Assembly (NCBI GenBank): GCA_944384905.1 | Contig: CALWVE010000040.1 | Span: forward strand, 1-64,000 | Direction: 5' to 3' | DNA: 64,000 nt | Origin: an uncultured Clostridia bacterium | GTDB lineage: Bacteria; Bacillota; Clostridia; Oscillospirales; Acutalibacteraceae | Shown here: one piece after another, positions 34,552 to 41,452 of the stretch | How the letters are laid out: every line of letters begins with the position of its first letter | Numbering within the stretch: position 1 is the first letter of the stretch | Position numbers and translations under genes: made by a program | The notes under the pieces: generated by a model | The model's database searches: none | Told to the model about the DNA's origin: nothing | Seen by the model: the letters and a program-made list of their open reading frames with translations, nothing else

Positions 34552-34995
34552 TTACTCAATAGTAAACTCCGCAAAGTATTCTTTTTCCTCGTAATCATCG
34601 GTTTCATGTGAATACAGAATTTTTTTAACAATACGGTACTGTCCGGGAGAAAGCGGGCCATACAGCCATTCCCAATTTTCTTCCCATTCCACTATATCGT
34701 TTACACGGACAGTCCACCCTACAGCCAGCCAAACATTATCCTTTAGCGGCTTTAGCCGAACCCATTCGCCGTTTTCAAGTGTTTCCAACCGATAGTATTC
34801 GCCCGATAGCCATCTCCCATCCGGTTCAACACCACGCTGCGCGCAGACGATCGTCATACTGGTTGGCGTTACATCTTTTGCCACCAGCACAATCCCCCAT
34901 TCGTCATCCGTTTTCGGAATACCTGTAAACGGACTGCATCCTCCAACAACCAATAAACAGAGCCATACGCAAACAAGTGCCACGATCCTTTTCAT
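34552..34995 (-). CDS. Lipoprotein with a bacterial Ig-like domain
   Basis: 147 aa. Signal peptide with lipobox VVGGC at about residues 16-20. The rest is one beta-sandwich: YRLETLENGEWVRL, then WEENWEWLYGPLSPGQYRIVKKI, the pattern of the Big_14-type bacterial Ig domain, whose typical end is G-x-YRIVK. It is probably displayed on the outer face of the membrane. Function unknown. It has its own promoter and terminator and is AT-rich compared with the ABC-F gene next to it. Confidence 0.75.
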   Translation of the reverse strand: MKRIVALVCVWLCLLVVGGCSPFTGIPKTDDEWGIVLVAKDVTPTSMTIVCAQRGVEPDGRWLSGEYYRLETLENGEWVRLKPLKDNVWLAVGWTVRVNDIVEWEENWEWLYGPLSPGQYRIVKKILYSHETDDYEEKEYFAEFTIE

Positions 34996-35036
34996 GTCCA
35001 GCCCCCCGTTTCAAAAATTGTATGACCTCCATTTGC

Positions 35037-35065
35037 ATTGTAGCATTTTGAAATAATTTTTTCAA
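35037..35065 (-). promoter_or_regulatory. Promoter of the Ig-like lipoprotein gene
   Basis: Leftward, -35 TTGAAA (35065-35060), 17-bp spacer, -10 TACAAT (35042-35037). Confidence 0.7.
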
Positions 35066-35105
35066 CTAATTTGTATAATATTTATAAAATAATCAAACTT
35101 ACTTT

Positions 35106-36641
35106 TTATTCCGAAACTTCAACCGCTTCCAAGCCATTGGGCGTAAGCTTCAAAACACGGGTGCAGACTTCCTGCATATAACGCCGGTCATGCGAAACGC
35201 TGATGACGGTGCCGTTGAATCGTGCGATCAAATCCCGCACGACCGGTGCGGAAAGCGGTGAAAAATTGCGCGTCGGCTCATCCAAGAGCAGCACGTCGGC
35301 ACGTTCCAGCTTCAGCTTCAATAGAAACAGCTTCGCCTTTTGCCCGCCGGAAAGCCCGCGGATCGGATGCAGCATCTCATCGTGCGTATACTTCATGCTG
35401 CCCAGATACGTGCGCACCTGCGTGATCTTTTCTTTATCGCCCGAGGGCGCCAGAAATTCCACCGGCGAAGCGTCCAAATCCAGCTCTTCTTCGTAATTTT
35501 GAGGCATATAGCCTACTTTGATATCCGCACGCCGGTTGAGTTCCTGACGGATCAACCGCAGCAGCGTCGATTTGCCCGCCCCGTTTTGTCCGATGATGCA
35601 AAGCTTTTCCCCGCCGCGCACAGTCAGCGAAAGATTGCGCGCCAGGCATCGCTCACCTGTGCAAAGCGAACCTAGCGAAAAATCCAGTACGATTTTCCCG
35701 GCGGGGAGCGAAACGTCTTCATCCAGATTCAAAAACATGGCTTCTTCAAAAACCGGTCGTTCCGTCAGGTTTTCTTTTTCCCGCTCGAACCGCTTGCCCA
35801 TCGCCTGTACGGTATGCATCTTTTTCTTGAGCAGCCGTCCGCCATGGGGGTCTCCGCGCGAAATACTGTTCTGTTCGTGTTCCACACGTTGCCGAATCTG
35901 ACGATATTTTTCCATTTTAGCATCAAAATCACGACGTTCATTTAAGGCGAGTTGTTCCTGCTTATCAATGGCATCCGCACGCTGCGAAACATACCGGCGA
36001 TAATCCATATGCGCGGCCGTGGCGCGGGGCTGCTGCTTTTTCTTCACCTGCTCCAAATGAATGATCCCGTTAGCGGTGCGCTCCAGCAAAACCTCATCAT
36101 GCGAAATAAAAACCACCGGCTGCTCACTTTCGGTAATAAATTTTTCAAGCCAGGTGAGCGTTTCCAGATCCAGATTGTTGGAAGGTTCGTCGAGCAGCAA
36201 AACATCCGGATGGCCAAATAATAGTCTCAACAGAGAAAATTTAACCTGTTCGCCGCCCGAATAACTTTTCATCGGCCGCTCGCTGTAAATTTCCTCCGGC
36301 GGCAGTCCAAGCGACGATGCCAGCCGCGCACTTTCGGCAGGGGGAAAATCGAAGAACCCTTCCTCAGCGCAGAAAAATTCGTAAACGGACTGTTCCTTTT
36401 CGCTTTCCTCCATCTCCTGCGGTAAATAAGCAAATCTGCCCCGGCGAATGATTTCGCCCGTAACCTCACAGTAGGCAGGCTCCCGCCCAGCCATGAGCTG
36501 AAGCAGCGTCGATTTTCCGTTGCCCTCTTCCCCGATGATCGCGACCTTATCGCCCGGATTCAGCGTGAAAGAAAAATGATCGATCAGCACGCGCAGATCT
36601 TTGGTGTGTGTAACGGTAACTTGTTTCAACTGTAAAAACAT
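35106..36641 (-). CDS. ABC-F family ATPase, ribosome-acting, possible antibiotic resistance
   Basis: 511 aa with two ATP-binding cassettes and no membrane segments, so ABC-F. Cassette 1: Walker A GEEGNGKST, signature YSGGEQ, Walker B DVLLLDEPSNNLD. Cassette 2: GQNGAGKST, LSGGQKAK, DEPTRNFSPLS, where the usual NHLD is replaced by RNFS. The charged linker between (about 215-310) would reach the peptidyl-transferase centre. The ATG at 36641 follows GGAAGGGAAAACGT. A promoter-leader-terminator upstream (see entries) indicates attenuation, as for antibiotic-inducible ABC-F genes. Confidence 0.85.
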   Translation of the reverse strand: MFLQLKQVTVTHTKDLRVLIDHFSFTLNPGDKVAIIGEEGNGKSTLLQLMAGREPAYCEVTGEIIRRGRFAYLPQEMEESEKEQSVYEFFCAEEGFFDFPPAESARLASSLGLPPEEIYSERPMKSYSGGEQVKFSLLRLLFGHPDVLLLDEPSNNLDLETLTWLEKFITESEQPVVFISHDEVLLERTANGIIHLEQVKKKQQPRATAAHMDYRRYVSQRADAIDKQEQLALNERRDFDAKMEKYRQIRQRVEHEQNSISRGDPHGGRLLKKKMHTVQAMGKRFEREKENLTERPVFEEAMFLNLDEDVSLPAGKIVLDFSLGSLCTGERCLARNLSLTVRGGEKLCIIGQNGAGKSTLLRLIRQELNRRADIKVGYMPQNYEEELDLDASPVEFLAPSGDKEKITQVRTYLGSMKYTHDEMLHPIRGLSGGQKAKLFLLKLKLERADVLLLDEPTRNFSPLSAPVVRDLIARFNGTVISVSHDRRYMQEVCTRVLKLTPNGLEAVEVSE

Positions 36642-36669
36642 ACGTTTTCCCTTCCCGGCCAATAAACCG

Positions 36670-36702
36670 AAAAAAGCCCCCGGCGGCTGGCCGGGGGCTT
36701 TG
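36670..36702 (-). terminator. Attenuator terminator in the ABC-F leader
   Basis: Leftward, AAAGCCCCCGGC pairs with GCCGGGGGCTTT (loop CAGCC-type), then TTTTTTCGGTTT. It lies 29 bp before the ABC-F ATG and about 165 nt into the transcript. Confidence 0.85.
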
Positions 36703-36867
36703 AGCAGCATAAAGATACACAGAAAACCGCAGCAGGCGGTTTCTCTGCTGAAAATCTGCTTTCAACCTGTAACCGGCAGCACAAACCAACCGCCTCGGGG
36801 CGGCTTTTTTATGCGTACACGAAATTACAGGTTGTTTAACATCTTTTCACTCTTTTCATAGGAAGTT
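36703..36867 (-). promoter_or_regulatory. ABC-F leader with upstream hairpins and short ORFs
   Basis: About 165 nt of leader. Leftward it holds ATG AAA AGA GTG AAA AGA TGT TAA (36862-36839 region), a 7-codon frame, then GCCGCCCCGAGGCGG and AACCGCC(TG)CTGCGGTT hairpins, whose GC-rich arms can compete with the attenuator. A further ATG at 36710 opens in frame with the ABC-F start, running through the terminator. Which ORF senses ribosome stalling is not clear. Confidence 0.55.
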
Positions 36868-36873
36868 AATCAG

Positions 36874-36902
36874 ACTATACCATGCCAAACCGAATCTGTC
36901 AA
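36874..36902 (-). promoter_or_regulatory. ABC-F promoter
   Basis: Leftward, consensus -35 TTGACA (36902-36897), 17-bp spacer, -10 TATAGT (36879-36874). Strong match, as expected for attenuated genes. Confidence 0.85.
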
Positions 36903-36994
36903 GCGATGCCGAACCGGCACAGGATACTTCGCGGGCGGGCTAAAATAAAATTAAAAGCCAAAGTCACGCGGCAGAATCCCAATTACAAACATTG

Positions 36995-37158
36995 AAAGTT
37001 TTACTCGATTTTTTTCAAAAAATCGTGGGGTCGAGGGGCAAAGCCCCCGGCGCGCCTCGCAAGGCGCGAAATTCCTTTGCATCATCAAGCGCAGGAGGGT
37101 AGCAAGAAACGTCCGGGGGACGTTTCTTGCGTAGGGAACCCTCGCCGGGGGTTCCCTG
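36995..37158. repeat. Array of five perfect or near-perfect hairpins (repeat element)
   Basis: In order: CGATTTTTT/AAAAAATCG (37009-37027 region); GGGGC/GCCCC; CGCGCCT/AGGCGCG (about 37051-37069); GCAAGAAACGTCC/GGACGTTTCTTGC (37102-37114 and 37118-37130, 3-nt loop); GGGAACCC/GGGTTCCC (37134-37141 and 37149-37156). No ORF, no tRNA. The stacking of independent palindromes is typical of an intergenic mobile repeat, or of a structured RNA. The left edge recurs at 34473. Confidence 0.6.
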
Positions 37159-37245
37159 ACGGAACTACCGCACGATCCTTCACGGGTAAGCTGTAATCAA
37201 ATGTAGTTTCCTTTTTTCTCCGCTCGTTCATCTCTTTTCCTGCAA

Positions 37246-37283
37246 AGAAAAATCGCCGCTCCTCCTTTCGGAAGAACGGCGAC
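37246..37283 (-). terminator. fba terminator
   Basis: Leftward, TCGCCGTTCTTCC pairs with GGAGGAGCGGCGA around GAAA, then TTTTTC. Confidence 0.88.
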
Positions 37284-37303
37284 TCATTTCATTTAAATCA
37301 AAA

Positions 37304-38170
37304 TCAGGCTTTGTCTACGCAGCCGAACAGCTCCATCTTTTCTTTGACGGTAGCTTTGATGGCTTCATAGCCGGGAGCCAGCAGCTTTCTGGGGTCGAAG
37401 CCCTTGCCCTGCAGATCCTTACCCTCTTCGATGTACTTACGGGTAGCTTCAGCAAAGGCGAGCTGGCATTCGGTGTTCACATTGATCTTGGAAACGCCCA
37501 GATCGATAGCCTTCTTGATCATGTCGGCCGGGATGCCCGTGCCGCCATGCAGAACCAGCGGCATTTCGCCAGTGCGCTGCTGAATGGCATCCAGCGTTTC
37601 AAAGCTCAGACCGGCCCAGTTGGCGGGATATTTGCCATGGATGTTGCCGATACCGGCAGCCAGCATGGTCACGCCCAGGTTGGCGATCATTTCGCATTCA
37701 GCGGGATCAGCGCATTCGCCGGCACCCACAACGCCGTCTTCTTCGCCGCCGATGGCGCCGACTTCAGCTTCCAGAGACAGGCCGCGCTCTTTGCAGATGG
37801 CGACGAGTTCCTTCGTCTTTTCAATGTTTTCTTCGATCGGATAATGAGAGCCGTCGAACATAATGCTGGAGAAACCGGCTTCGATGCAGGCCTTGGCGCC
37901 TTCATACGTGCCGTGATCCAGATGCAGGGCAACCGGAACCGTGATGTTCAGACTTTCGATCATGCCCTTCACCATGCCCACAACGGTCTTGAAACCGCAC
38001 ATGTACTTACCGGCACCTTCAGATACACCCAGAATTACGGGGGCATTCAGTTCCTGAGCCGTGTTGAGAATGGCTTTCGTCCATTCGAGGTTGTTGATGT
38101 TGAACTGACCGACCGCATAATGACCGGCCTTCGCTTTTTTCAGCATCTCTTCAGCATTTACCAGAGGCAT
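37304..38170 (-). CDS. fba: Class II fructose-bisphosphate aldolase
   Basis: 288-aa zinc aldolase of glycolysis. Zn ligands and active-site segments seen: LHLDHGTYEGA near residue 82, SIMFDGSH, GNIHGKYP and LHGGTGI near 210. Size and 'MPLVNAEEMLKKA' start fit the gut-Firmicutes FbaA group. The ATG at 38170 follows GGAGTGATCCC. It is alone, with its own promoter, operator-like palindrome and terminator. Confidence 0.95.
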   Translation of the reverse strand: MPLVNAEEMLKKAKAGHYAVGQFNINNLEWTKAILNTAQELNAPVILGVSEGAGKYMCGFKTVVGMVKGMIESLNITVPVALHLDHGTYEGAKACIEAGFSSIMFDGSHYPIEENIEKTKELVAICKERGLSLEAEVGAIGGEEDGVVGAGECADPAECEMIANLGVTMLAAGIGNIHGKYPANWAGLSFETLDAIQQRTGEMPLVLHGGTGIPADMIKKAIDLGVSKINVNTECQLAFAEATRKYIEEGKDLQGKGFDPRKLLAPGYEAIKATVKEKMELFGCVDKA

Positions 38171-38213
38171 TGGGATCACTCCTGTATTTAAAATTTGAAT
38201 GGCTGTCTTACAA

Positions 38214-38240
38214 GAACACGCCGTGTTCGTTAATAGTATA
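38214..38240 (-). promoter_or_regulatory. fba -10 box and palindrome at the start site
   Basis: Leftward -10 TATACT (38240-38235); the -35 is poor. A perfect palindrome GAACACG-C-CGTGTTC at 38214-38228 covers the expected start point, the place for a repressor. Cognate regulator unknown. Confidence 0.55.
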
Positions 38241-38328
38241 ACACAATTAGGGCAATTTGAACAGGCTGGATTTTCAAACAATCTGTTCGGCACTGCAAGC
38301 GGGTTTTTAGGCGAAATGCACCGATTTT

Positions 38329-39120
38329 TCAGGCTTCATGCGTACGCACATAATGGAAAATATACTGCTGGGCGATTCCGGCGTCCGGGCCGAAATCCGC
38401 GCGGCTCTTCCCCGGAAAATACTGCGCCATCGCGCGCTTGATCCACACATCCTGCGGGAAAGCGTCCAGCCGGTGCAGGCCAAACAGCAGCATACACTGC
38501 GCCACTTTCGGGCCTACGCCCCGAATTTGATGCAGGCTTGCCAGTACATCTTCTTCCGGCAGGTCGCGCAGCGCTTCCAGGTCCATCCCGCCGGCCACAC
38601 GCCGGGCGGCGTCTAATACATACGGCGCGCGATAACCCAGCCCCAGCGCGCGAAGCTCTTCTTCCGCGCAGTTTGCCAGCCGTTCGGGCGTTGGAAACGC
38701 AAAGCCGTCTCCAACCGGTTCGCCGAATGCCGCGCATACTTTCTCGGTCAGTCCGCGGATGCGCGGGATGTTGTTGTTCTGCGACAAAATAAACGTGCAC
38801 AGCGCTTCCCACGGTTCCTGCCGCAAAATGCGGATACCGCCCGCATAGGCTGCCGCTTCGGCCAAAGCAGGCGAAAGCGCCGAAAGCGTTTCGCGGATGG
38901 CCGCATAGTCGCGGTCAAAATCGAAATACGGCCGCCAGACGGCTTCCCATTCTTCCTGCGAACAGGAAAGCTCCAACGTTTCGGGCGTTTCTTTGATACA
39001 AAGGGAACGGCCGAACGCAATGCCCTGCCACGCCCCGTCTTTTTGTGTCCAGCGGAAACACTGGCCGCAGTCCAGCGTAGCCGCCAGATCAAACGCCGCC
39101 GGTTTATCCAGCCGGATCAT
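38329..39120 (-). CDS. OGG-type DNA glycosylase (8-oxoguanine)
   Basis: 263-aa helix-hairpin-helix DNA glycosylase/AP lyase. N-terminal OGG_N-like domain with DCGQCFRW; the HhH IRGVGPKVAQC carries the catalytic Lys, and the essential Asp is in PQDVWIKR. It excises 8-oxoguanine by homology to OGG1-type enzymes. Its ATG overlaps the preceding gene stop (ATGA), so the two are a translationally coupled operon. Confidence 0.88.
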   Translation of the reverse strand: MIRLDKPAAFDLAATLDCGQCFRWTQKDGAWQGIAFGRSLCIKETPETLELSCSQEEWEAVWRPYFDFDRDYAAIRETLSALSPALAEAAAYAGGIRILRQEPWEALCTFILSQNNNIPRIRGLTEKVCAAFGEPVGDGFAFPTPERLANCAEEELRALGLGYRAPYVLDAARRVAGGMDLEALRDLPEEDVLASLHQIRGVGPKVAQCMLLFGLHRLDAFPQDVWIKRAMAQYFPGKSRADFGPDAGIAQQYIFHYVRTHEA

Positions 39121-39830
39121 CTGTTTTTCTCCGAGGCTTTCGGAATCACGGTCGGCTCGCGTGAAGTCAAAAACGTGATGGCGCGTTCAATCGAATCGCG
39201 GCTGTTGCCCCAGTCCATGCCCTGGCTGCGGTAATCAAACATGCGGCAGAAATGCGTAATGTCGCCGCTGACTTCTTTCATGTATTTCTGCGAAAGGCGG
39301 CGGGTTTCTTCGGCAAATGCTGGGAAAACCTTGCGGTTCATGCCCTTCTGTGCGGCGGCCAGCACCATGCGGTAATGCGGCAGGCAGATATGCGTCTGTT
39401 CGGCGTACAGGCGGCGGAAATCATCCTCCGTCTGCCAAACCTTAAACACCGTGCTGAACATATGCAGCATATTTTTCTCGATATTTTCGCAGACAAAACA
39501 GCTTTTGGCGCGGCGCTCGCCGTTGGCCAGAACTTTTTTAACCGGCAGTTTTGATTCATCCGTATACAGTTCTTCGTCCACATCATGCAGCAGACTTTCC
39601 AGAATCAAGGCTACCGAAAGCCGGCTGCCGCGGCTGAGGATCATATTAAAATGCGGCGTGCAGAATCCCAGCCGGTTGGTTTCGATGCGCACATCGGGTT
39701 CCATCATGGCAGCACCTGTAATATATGTGGCCATGCGGTCTTCCAGCATATCGCGCATACGGCAAAACGGGCAGCCATCCCGGGGCTCAAACACTTCGTT
39801 AATCGGTATGGTACAAAGATCTTCTCTCAT
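39117..39830 (-). CDS. DUF6062 family protein with Cys pairs
   Basis: 237 aa from ATG 39830, which follows GAAGGAGG. Helical, no membrane segment. Cys pairs CPFC (about residue 20) and CFVC (about 110), with CTPHF and CLPHYR each supplying Cys-x2-His, suggest a metal or redox site. This combination marks DUF6062 in Clostridia; function unknown. Coupled to the glycosylase gene. Confidence 0.75.
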   Translation of the reverse strand: MREDLCTIPINEVFEPRDGCPFCRMRDMLEDRMATYITGAAMMEPDVRIETNRLGFCTPHFNMILSRGSRLSVALILESLLHDVDEELYTDESKLPVKKVLANGERRAKSCFVCENIEKNMLHMFSTVFKVWQTEDDFRRLYAEQTHICLPHYRMVLAAAQKGMNRKVFPAFAEETRRLSQKYMKEVSGDITHFCRMFDYRSQGMDWGNSRDSIERAITFLTSREPTVIPKASEKNR

Positions 39831-39888
39831 GAACAGACCTCCTTCATAAGCACATTTTTTCAAACGGACTCCCAATTTTCTTTTTAAT

Positions 39889-39918
39889 ATTATAGCATAC
39901 GGCGGCTTTCGCGGACAA
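39889..39918 (-). promoter_or_regulatory. Promoter of the DUF6062-glycosylase operon
   Basis: Leftward, -35 TTGTCC (39918-39913), 18-bp spacer, -10 TATAAT (39894-39889). Confidence 0.65.
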
Positions 39919-39951
39919 GCCCGACGATACGCAGAAGTTTTCACGCCCGGG

Positions 39952-40266
39952 CGTTGAAAACTCCGGGAATGTATAAAGCATTGTTGATATTCATGTTGAA
40001 AACGTTGAAAACTTCTCCAAAAGAACAATGTATTTTCCATAGTCGCCGCTTAAAGCGTCAAAGCTGCCACCATATCTGGTGGACAATCTACCTTTGTCCA
40101 CAAGAGACGACGGCATTTTCAAACAAAATATTACAAATTGTAATTTTCGACTTTCCACCCGCATTTTACAGTGAGTTAACATAACAGGAGCCTCAAAAAT
40201 GGCTTTCAACGGCGAATTCCTGCGTTTGACATGGAGTTTTCCACATTTTCCACAGAGTTTTCAACA
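39952..40266. other. Cluster of DnaA-box-like sites
   Basis: On the + strand: TTTTCCACA at 40237 and 40246, TTTTCAACA at 40258, TTGTCCACA at 40094. On the - strand TTTTCAACA at 40002-39994, and CGTTGAAAA-type sites at 39952 and 40003. Three match the TTWTNCACA consensus closely or exactly. An 8-bp inverted repeat GTGGACAA/TTGTCCAC (40079-40086, 40094-40101) is included. No gene is seen in 39831-40615; the frames there are unsupported. Confidence 0.55.
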
Positions 40267-40300
40267 TTCCCAACCGCTTATTTCACAGTGTTATGTTAAC
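40175..40300. repeat. 12-bp inverted repeat flanking three DnaA-like boxes
   Basis: GTTAACATAACA (40175-40186) and its exact reverse complement TGTTATGTTAAC (40289-40300) bracket 102 bp that contain the three adjacent boxes at 40237-40266. Confidence 0.6.
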
Positions 40301-40418
40301 TTTTGAATGTACAAAACGTATAATCTCCTGTTTTCGACACGATTTTTTACAAAATCCGCAATCGAACGCCGTGCGCCGACATTTTTTTGCAAAAGCTTTG
40401 CAAAAGTTTGTTTTTTAT

Positions 40419-40447
40419 TTGAAGAAGAAGGCGGAATATGCTATAAT
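40419..40447 (+). promoter_or_regulatory. rlmB promoter
   Basis: -35 TTGAAG (40419-40424), 17-bp spacer, -10 TATAAT (40442-40447). The leader of about 160 nt contains two hairpins, GTATTTTTCA/TGAAAAAATAC and GATACAGGAA/TTCCCGTATC, with no clear regulatory logic. Confidence 0.75.
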
Positions 40448-40615
40448 CAGAGTGTTTGAATCGAATCGGGAACCGTATTTTTCACTTATGAAAAAATACA
40501 GCGCCCGACTGACAAAACGATACAGGAAATCCAAAAGTTCCCGTATCGCGCTTAAAATTCATCAACTCCTATCAAATCAGATAAATCAACAATCCAACAG
40601 TAAAGGGAAAACAAT

Positions 40616-41416
40616 ATGAAAAAGGAAGATCTTATGAACAAACCGGCACAGGCTGCCGAAAACGAAAAAAGCGCCCACATCATTGCCGGCCGCAACGCGG
40701 TGTTTGAAGCCGTAAAAGCCGGACGCACCATCGACTGCATTTATGTGGCCCGCGGAAACCGCAGCGGCTCCATTGTGCCCATCCTCGCCAAAGCGCGCGA
40801 AAAAGGCATCGCCGTAAAAGAAGCCGATGAAAAGAAGCTTTCTTTCCTCTGCGGCGGAGCCAATCACCAGGGCGTGGTGGCTTCCGTGGCCGTCAAAGAT
40901 TATGCCGAAGTGGAAGATATTTTCCGCCTGGCCGAAGAACGCGGAGAGCCTCCGTTCCTTGTTTTGTGCGATGAGCTGGAAGACCCGCATAATCTGGGGG
41001 CCATTCTGCGTATTTGTGAATGCGCAGGCGTACACGGCGTGATTATTCCAAAGCGCCGCAACGTGGGCCTTACCTATGCCGTGGGCAAAGCCTCGGCCGG
41101 CGCGGTGGAATACGTCCCCGTCGCCCGCGTTTCCAATCTTGTGGAGACGATCAAAGACCTGAAAAAACGCGGCGTGTGGGTTTACGGCGCCGATATGGAC
41201 GGCGAACCGTGGTGTCAGGTCGATTTCAACGGCCCCTGCGCCATTGTCGTCGGCTCCGAAGGTCACGGTATCGGCCGTCTGGTACGCGAAAACTGCGATT
41301 TTATCGTTTCTCTGCCGATGAAAGGCAAAATCAACTCCCTGAACGCTTCCGTGGCCTGCGGTATCGTTTGCTACGAAGCCGCTCGCCAGCGCGCAGGTTT
41401 GAAAGCCAAGAACTGA
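40616..41416 (+). CDS. rlmB: 23S rRNA 2'-O-ribose methyltransferase RlmB-like (SpoU family)
   Basis: 266 aa. SpoU-type knotted methyltransferase that would methylate a guanosine ribose of 23S rRNA (G2251 in E. coli). N-terminal L30e-like substrate domain (residues ~20-90), then motif 1 NLGAILRICECAG, motif 2 VVGSEGHGIG and motif 3 SLNASVACGI with the SAM-binding knot. Start at the ATG with AAAGGG upstream; a second ATG six codons later, behind AAAGGAAG, is equally possible. It begins a rightward run with the P-type-like gene. Confidence 0.85.
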   Translation: MKKEDLMNKPAQAAENEKSAHIIAGRNAVFEAVKAGRTIDCIYVARGNRSGSIVPILAKAREKGIAVKEADEKKLSFLCGGANHQGVVASVAVKDYAEVEDIFRLAEERGEPPFLVLCDELEDPHNLGAILRICECAGVHGVIIPKRRNVGLTYAVGKASAGAVEYVPVARVSNLVETIKDLKKRGVWVYGADMDGEPWCQVDFNGPCAIVVGSEGHGIGRLVRENCDFIVSLPMKGKINSLNASVACGIVCYEAARQRAGLKAKN

Positions 41417-41452
41417 TTTTTGAACAGAAACGTCCGAAAGGAATGAAGATAG

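Noticed and set aside
39952..40300. Firm call as the chromosomal origin
   Set aside because: No dnaA/dnaN, and the ribosomal operon direction argues that the origin lies to the right of the window. Kept only as a DnaA-box cluster.
40293..40619. A 108-codon frame leading into rlmB
   Set aside because: It runs across the rlmB promoter, has no ribosome site, and its composition is like non-coding DNA.
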